Shown piece by piece: positions 61,314 to 64,000 of a stretch of 64,000 nucleotides of DNA. The notes beneath the pieces are model-generated. The model did no database searches. It was not told the origin of the DNA and saw only the letters and a list, made by a program, of their open reading frames with translations. Location of the stretch: contig CAJUQQ010000003.1 of assembly GCA_910588175.1 (NCBI GenBank), positions 14,631 to 78,630 of the forward strand, written 5' to 3'. Made by a program: the position numbers and the translations under genes. Numbering within the stretch: position 1 is the stretch's first letter; every line of letters begins with the position of its first letter. Source of the DNA: an uncultured Oscillibacter sp. (GTDB lineage Bacteria > Bacillota > Clostridia > Oscillospirales > Oscillospiraceae).

Positions 61314-63159
61314 GGCACGCCTCCTCCGCCGCCCCGGCCACAGCGGCGGCGTCCAGTCCGAACCGCTCCTCCAGCTGAGGGACGCTCCCCTCCGGGGCGA
61401 AGCTCCGGCCCAGATTCCTTAAAATCAACCGTTTCGGGGCCCGGCCCTCCCCCGTCAGAATGGCGGCGACGCGCTGGCCCACACACCCGGCGCCAAAGCA
61501 GTCCTCCAGCACCAGCAGGATGTCCGTCTCCTCAAAAAAGCCCGCTAAAGCCTCGCCGTCCAACGGGGCAATCCGGTTCAGCTTCAGGACCTCCGCCTGA
61601 ATCCCCCTCCCCTCCAGGAGCGCCGCCGCCGCAAGAGCCTGGTTTACCAGGATGCCGTAAGTCAGCAGAGTGACATCCTTTCCCGCCCGAAGACGGACCA
61701 AAGGCTTGTCCGAGACATTGTCCTGGTAAGCCCCCTCCCCTCCTCTGGGGTAGCGGACCGCCACGGGGCCGTCCAATTCAAACAGGGCGGTCCGGAGCAT
61801 CTGCCGCAGCTCCGCGAAGCTGGCGGGACAAAGGACCGTATAGCCCGGCAGAGCCGGGAGAAACAGCGGGTCAAAGCAGCCGTGATGGGTTTCCCCGTCG
61901 GCCCCTACCAGGCCCGCCCGGTCTACCCCCAGAATCACGTGGAGCTTCTCCAGGGCCACGTCGTGGATAAGCATGTCATAGCTTCTCTGCAAAAAGGTGG
62001 AGTATACGGCAAACACCGGGAGAAGGCCCTGGGCCGCCATACCCGCCGCCATAGAGACGCCGTGCCCCTCGGCGATGCCCACGTCGAAAAAGCGGTCCGG
62101 AAAGGTCTTGGCAAAGCCGGAAAGGCCCGTGCCGTCGGCCATGGCGGCAGTGACGGCGCAGACCCGGGCATCCTCCCGGGCAAAGTCCGTCAGAGCCCTG
62201 CCGAAGACGGTGGAAAAGGTCTCCTCCCCCGTCTTGTTCAAAAGGCCGGTTTCAGGGTCGAAGGGGCCCACGCCGTGGTACATGTCCGGGTTCCGCTCGG
62301 CAAAGGAAACGCCTTTTCCCTTAATAGTATGGACGTGAACCACCACCGGGCAGTCCAGCTCCCGGGCCCAGCTCAGGGTGTCGCAGAGCCGGGACAGGTC
62401 ATGTCCGTCCACGGGGCCCAGATAGGTGAAGCCCATGTCCTCAAAGAGCGTACTCCCCGGAAACAGGGTTTTTTTCAAGGAGGTCTTTACCTGGTGATTG
62501 AAGCGGTAGAGGGGATTCCCCATAGGGCGGGAACCGAAAAGGCTCCGGTACCACTTTTTGAAATGATAGTAGGCGGGCCGGGACCGGAGCCTGGCCAGGT
62601 GTGAGGGCATGGCTCCTACGTTGGGATCGATGGACATGCCGTTGTCATTCAAAATAACAATCAAGGGTTCGCCGGAGGCTCCGGCGTTGTTCAGCCCCTC
62701 ATAGGCCAGGCCTCCGGTGAGGGCTCCGTCGCCGATGAGGGCCAGGACGCTGTGGTCCATCCCCGTCAGGGTCCGGGCCCGGGCCATCCCCAAGGCCACG
62801 GAGACCGAGTTGGAGGCGTGACCGGCGATAAAGGCGTCGTGGACGCTCTCACGGGGCTTTGGAAAACCGGAGAGGCCGTCCAGCCGGCGGAGGGTGTCGA
62901 ACCGCTCCCGGCGGCCGGTCAAAATCTTATGGACATAGCACTGGTGGCCCACGTCGAAGACCAGACGGTCCCGCTCCGTGTCGAAAATCCGGTGGATGGC
63001 CACCGTCAGCTCCACCGCCCCCAGGTTGGAGGCCAGGTGTCCCCCGGTTTGGGAGACACTCTTTACAAGAAACTCCCTCAGCTCGTGGCAGAGCTGGGGG
63101 AGCTGGCCCTCCGGCAGCGCCCGGACATCGGCGGGAGAGTGGATGGAATCCAAAAGCAT
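61303..63159 (-). CDS. dxs: 1-deoxy-D-xylulose-5-phosphate synthase
   Basis: This 618-aa TPP enzyme begins the MEP isoprenoid pathway from pyruvate and glyceraldehyde-3-phosphate. It has HLASNLGAVELTVAIHRIFD, FDVGHQCYVHKILTGRR, ALIGDGALTGGLAYEGLNNA (TPP motif), ILNDNGMSID, and the transketolase domain with DRAGLVGADGETHHG. The ATG at 63159 follows AGAGGAGAAG; an 83-residue upstream extension overlaps the membrane gene and is not DXS. It is 11 nt after the OapA-like gene. Confidence 0.98.
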   Translation of the reverse strand: MLLDSIHSPADVRALPEGQLPQLCHELREFLVKSVSQTGGHLASNLGAVELTVAIHRIFDTERDRLVFDVGHQCYVHKILTGRRERFDTLRRLDGLSGFPKPRESVHDAFIAGHASNSVSVALGMARARTLTGMDHSVLALIGDGALTGGLAYEGLNNAGASGEPLIVILNDNGMSIDPNVGAMPSHLARLRSRPAYYHFKKWYRSLFGSRPMGNPLYRFNHQVKTSLKKTLFPGSTLFEDMGFTYLGPVDGHDLSRLCDTLSWARELDCPVVVHVHTIKGKGVSFAERNPDMYHGVGPFDPETGLLNKTGEETFSTVFGRALTDFAREDARVCAVTAAMADGTGLSGFAKTFPDRFFDVGIAEGHGVSMAAGMAAQGLLPVFAVYSTFLQRSYDMLIHDVALEKLHVILGVDRAGLVGADGETHHGCFDPLFLPALPGYTVLCPASFAELRQMLRTALFELDGPVAVRYPRGGEGAYQDNVSDKPLVRLRAGKDVTLLTYGILVNQALAAAALLEGRGIQAEVLKLNRIAPLDGEALAGFFEETDILLVLEDCFGAGCVGQRVAAILTGEGRAPKRLILRNLGRSFAPEGSVPQLEERFGLDAAAVAGAAEEACHER

Positions 63160-63170
63160 AGCTTCTCCTC

Positions 63171-63713
63171 TCAATGGTGGAACAGATACAAAAACCGGCC
63201 GGCCCAGTAGACCACTTGGGTGCTCTTCTTGATGGCCACGGTTTTGCCCAGGGCCTTCCCGCCGATGGTCAAGCCGGAGACCAGGGCCGTGACAGCCACG
63301 GAGATCAGCACCGTCCGCAGGTTCAGCGCCCGCTGAAGCTGGGTGACGATCACCGCACCCGTGGCGCCGCTGACGATGCCGCAGATGTCTCCCACCACGT
63401 CGTTGCAAACGCTGGAAACCCGTCCCGCGTTCCGCAACAGCATCAACGACTGCTTAGCCCCCTTCTCCTTGTGGGAGGCCATGGCGTGAAAGGGCTTGGG
63501 GTCCGCCGCCGTGACGGCCACGCCCACAATGTCAAATACAATGCCCAAACCGATGAACAGCGCCAGCATCAAAAGAGCGGCGGTCACGCCCGCGCCCTCC
63601 AGCATCGACTCCGACGCCAGACTCAGCACGGCGGAGAGGACCACCGCCATCAAAAAGACCGTAAGGGCCCAACGATATGGGGAAGGGGCCTTCCCCTTCT
63701 GCTGTTTTTTCAA
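63171..63713 (-). CDS. oapA: OapA-like small membrane protein (candidate OLE-RNA-associated protein A)
   Basis: This 180-aa protein has four hydrophobic segments: RWALTVFLMAVVLSAVLSLA, then ALLMLALFIGLGIVFDIVGV, then a region near GDICGIVSGATGAVIV, and LISVAVTALVSGLTIGG. Between them is a conserved AVTAADPKPFHAMASHKEKG and SLMLLRNAGRVSSVCNDVVG stretch. Such DUF21-like proteins are often labelled CorB-like. The place directly before dxs-tlyA-nadK-argR-recN, with a folded RNA just upstream, is the known setting of OapA, the membrane partner of OLE RNA. Identity is inferred from context, size and topology. Confidence 0.78.
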   Translation of the reverse strand: MKKQQKGKAPSPYRWALTVFLMAVVLSAVLSLASESMLEGAGVTAALLMLALFIGLGIVFDIVGVAVTAADPKPFHAMASHKEKGAKQSLMLLRNAGRVSSVCNDVVGDICGIVSGATGAVIVTQLQRALNLRTVLISVAVTALVSGLTIGGKALGKTVAIKKSTQVVYWAGRFLYLFHH

Positions 63714-63765
63714 AGGAACCTCCCGGAACGCCGCCCCGGCAAGGGCGGCCTTGTTGTTTTTAACG

Positions 63766-64000
63766 CTAAGCCGGCGGCGGCAGAAAAAGTAAATCTTACG
63801 GCTTAGGTACGGGTTGGATTTCCCCGGAGCGCACCCCTCGTTGCCGATGGGGGCGGTTTCCCGTTCGGCGCTCCGGCGCGGCGTTGCCCATCCGCGCTAC
63901 CCGATTGCCACTTAGTCCGCACTGCAATCCTTTTTCTGCCCCGCGAGGACAGCCTAGGTGATTTCCACCACAGTCCGTCCGCTTCTTTAGCCTCTTTTGC
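63766..64000 (-). ncRNA. ole: Candidate OLE RNA, 3' portion (continues past window edge)
   Basis: No ORF fits here, but stems are dense. CTAAGCCG / CGGCTTAG pair at 63766-63773 and 63799-63806. CCGGAGCGC / GCGCTCCGG pair at 63824-63832 and 63868-63876, enclosing two hairpins that on the minus strand have GNRA loops: UCG-GCAA-CGA and CGG-GAAA-CCG. CGCGG / CCGCG pair at 63877-63881 and 63892-63896, GATTGC / GCAATC at 63903-63908 and 63924-63929, and GGTG / CACC at 63957-63960 and 63966-63969. GNRA loops on the minus strand and location 53 nt upstream of an OapA-like gene support OLE RNA. Confidence 0.7.

Noticed and set aside
63160..63408. 83-residue N-terminal extension of dxs
   Set aside because: It overlaps the OapA-like gene and has no DXS similarity; the ATG at 63159 gives the normal protein.
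63766..64000. M-box (magnesium) riboswitch before a CorB-like gene
   Set aside because: The M-box core sequences are missing; structure, GNRA loops and gene context fit OLE RNA better.

Overview
This is a chromosomal window of about 60% GC from an anaerobic, probably gut-dwelling member of the Clostridia, most likely Oscillospiraceae (Flavonifractor/Oscillibacter-like). The evidence is the Firmicutes gene orders (str operon led by an L7Ae-like gene, tig-clpP-clpX-lon-engB, lepB-rbgA-rnhB-yraN, dxs-tlyA-nadK-argR-recN), a Trp T-box, RNase Y, a SpoIVFA/SpoIVFB-like pair and a clostridial thiolase. Nearly everything is core genome. I see no phage, plasmid, CRISPR, rRNA or tRNA.

Layout. 1-2.5 kb: a truncated CdaR/PucR-type regulator, an RsuA-type pseudouridine synthase and a DUF4830 protein. 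2.5-7.5 kb: the str operon on the minus strand (L7Ae-like, rpsL, rpsG, fusA, tuf) with a consensus promoter. 7.5-14.2 kb: mixed genes (TraX-like, cupin, bioY under a BirA-type operator, uracil-DNA glycosylase, MTA/SAH nucleosidase, rRNA methyltransferase, amidase), a MITE-like element and a hairpin-repeat cluster. 14.3-16.3 kb: RNase Y behind a strikingly structured leader. 17.2-18.8 kb: M23/M50 pair. 19-22.9 kb: rpsT, tatD, DUF4253, a lipoprotein, a TatD-linked radical SAM protein and GlsB. 22.9-32 kb, minus strand: VOC protein, thiolase, PrsA-like lipoprotein, mfd, pth, prs and a degenerate GlmU-like gene. 32.2-36.7 kb, plus strand: trmL and the glycolytic genes pgk, tpiA, gpmI. 36.7-50.6 kb, minus strand: the engB/lon/clpX/clpP/tig protein-quality block, thrC, and the yraN/rnhB/rbgA/two-signal-peptidase block. 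50.8-55.5 kb, plus strand: T-box, trpS, wecA, wecB. 55.6-63.7 kb, minus strand: a Pro/Gly-repeat gene group, nth, recN, argR, nadK, tlyA, dxs and a small membrane protein.

The most interesting locus is the right edge. A multi-hairpin RNA with GNRA loops on the minus strand lies directly upstream of a ~180-aa multi-pass membrane protein and dxs. That is the known genomic setting of OLE RNA and its membrane partner OapA, so I infer the 3' part of an OLE RNA here. A second L7Ae-family protein at the head of the str operon is a possible further partner. Other points worth a look are the folded RNA ahead of RNase Y, two short elements with terminal inverted repeats (one with TA duplications just upstream of clpP), an array of TTTCGTCA half-sites at the thiolase promoter, a trigger factor with a duplicated basic tail, and a remnant of a duplicated lipoprotein gene.
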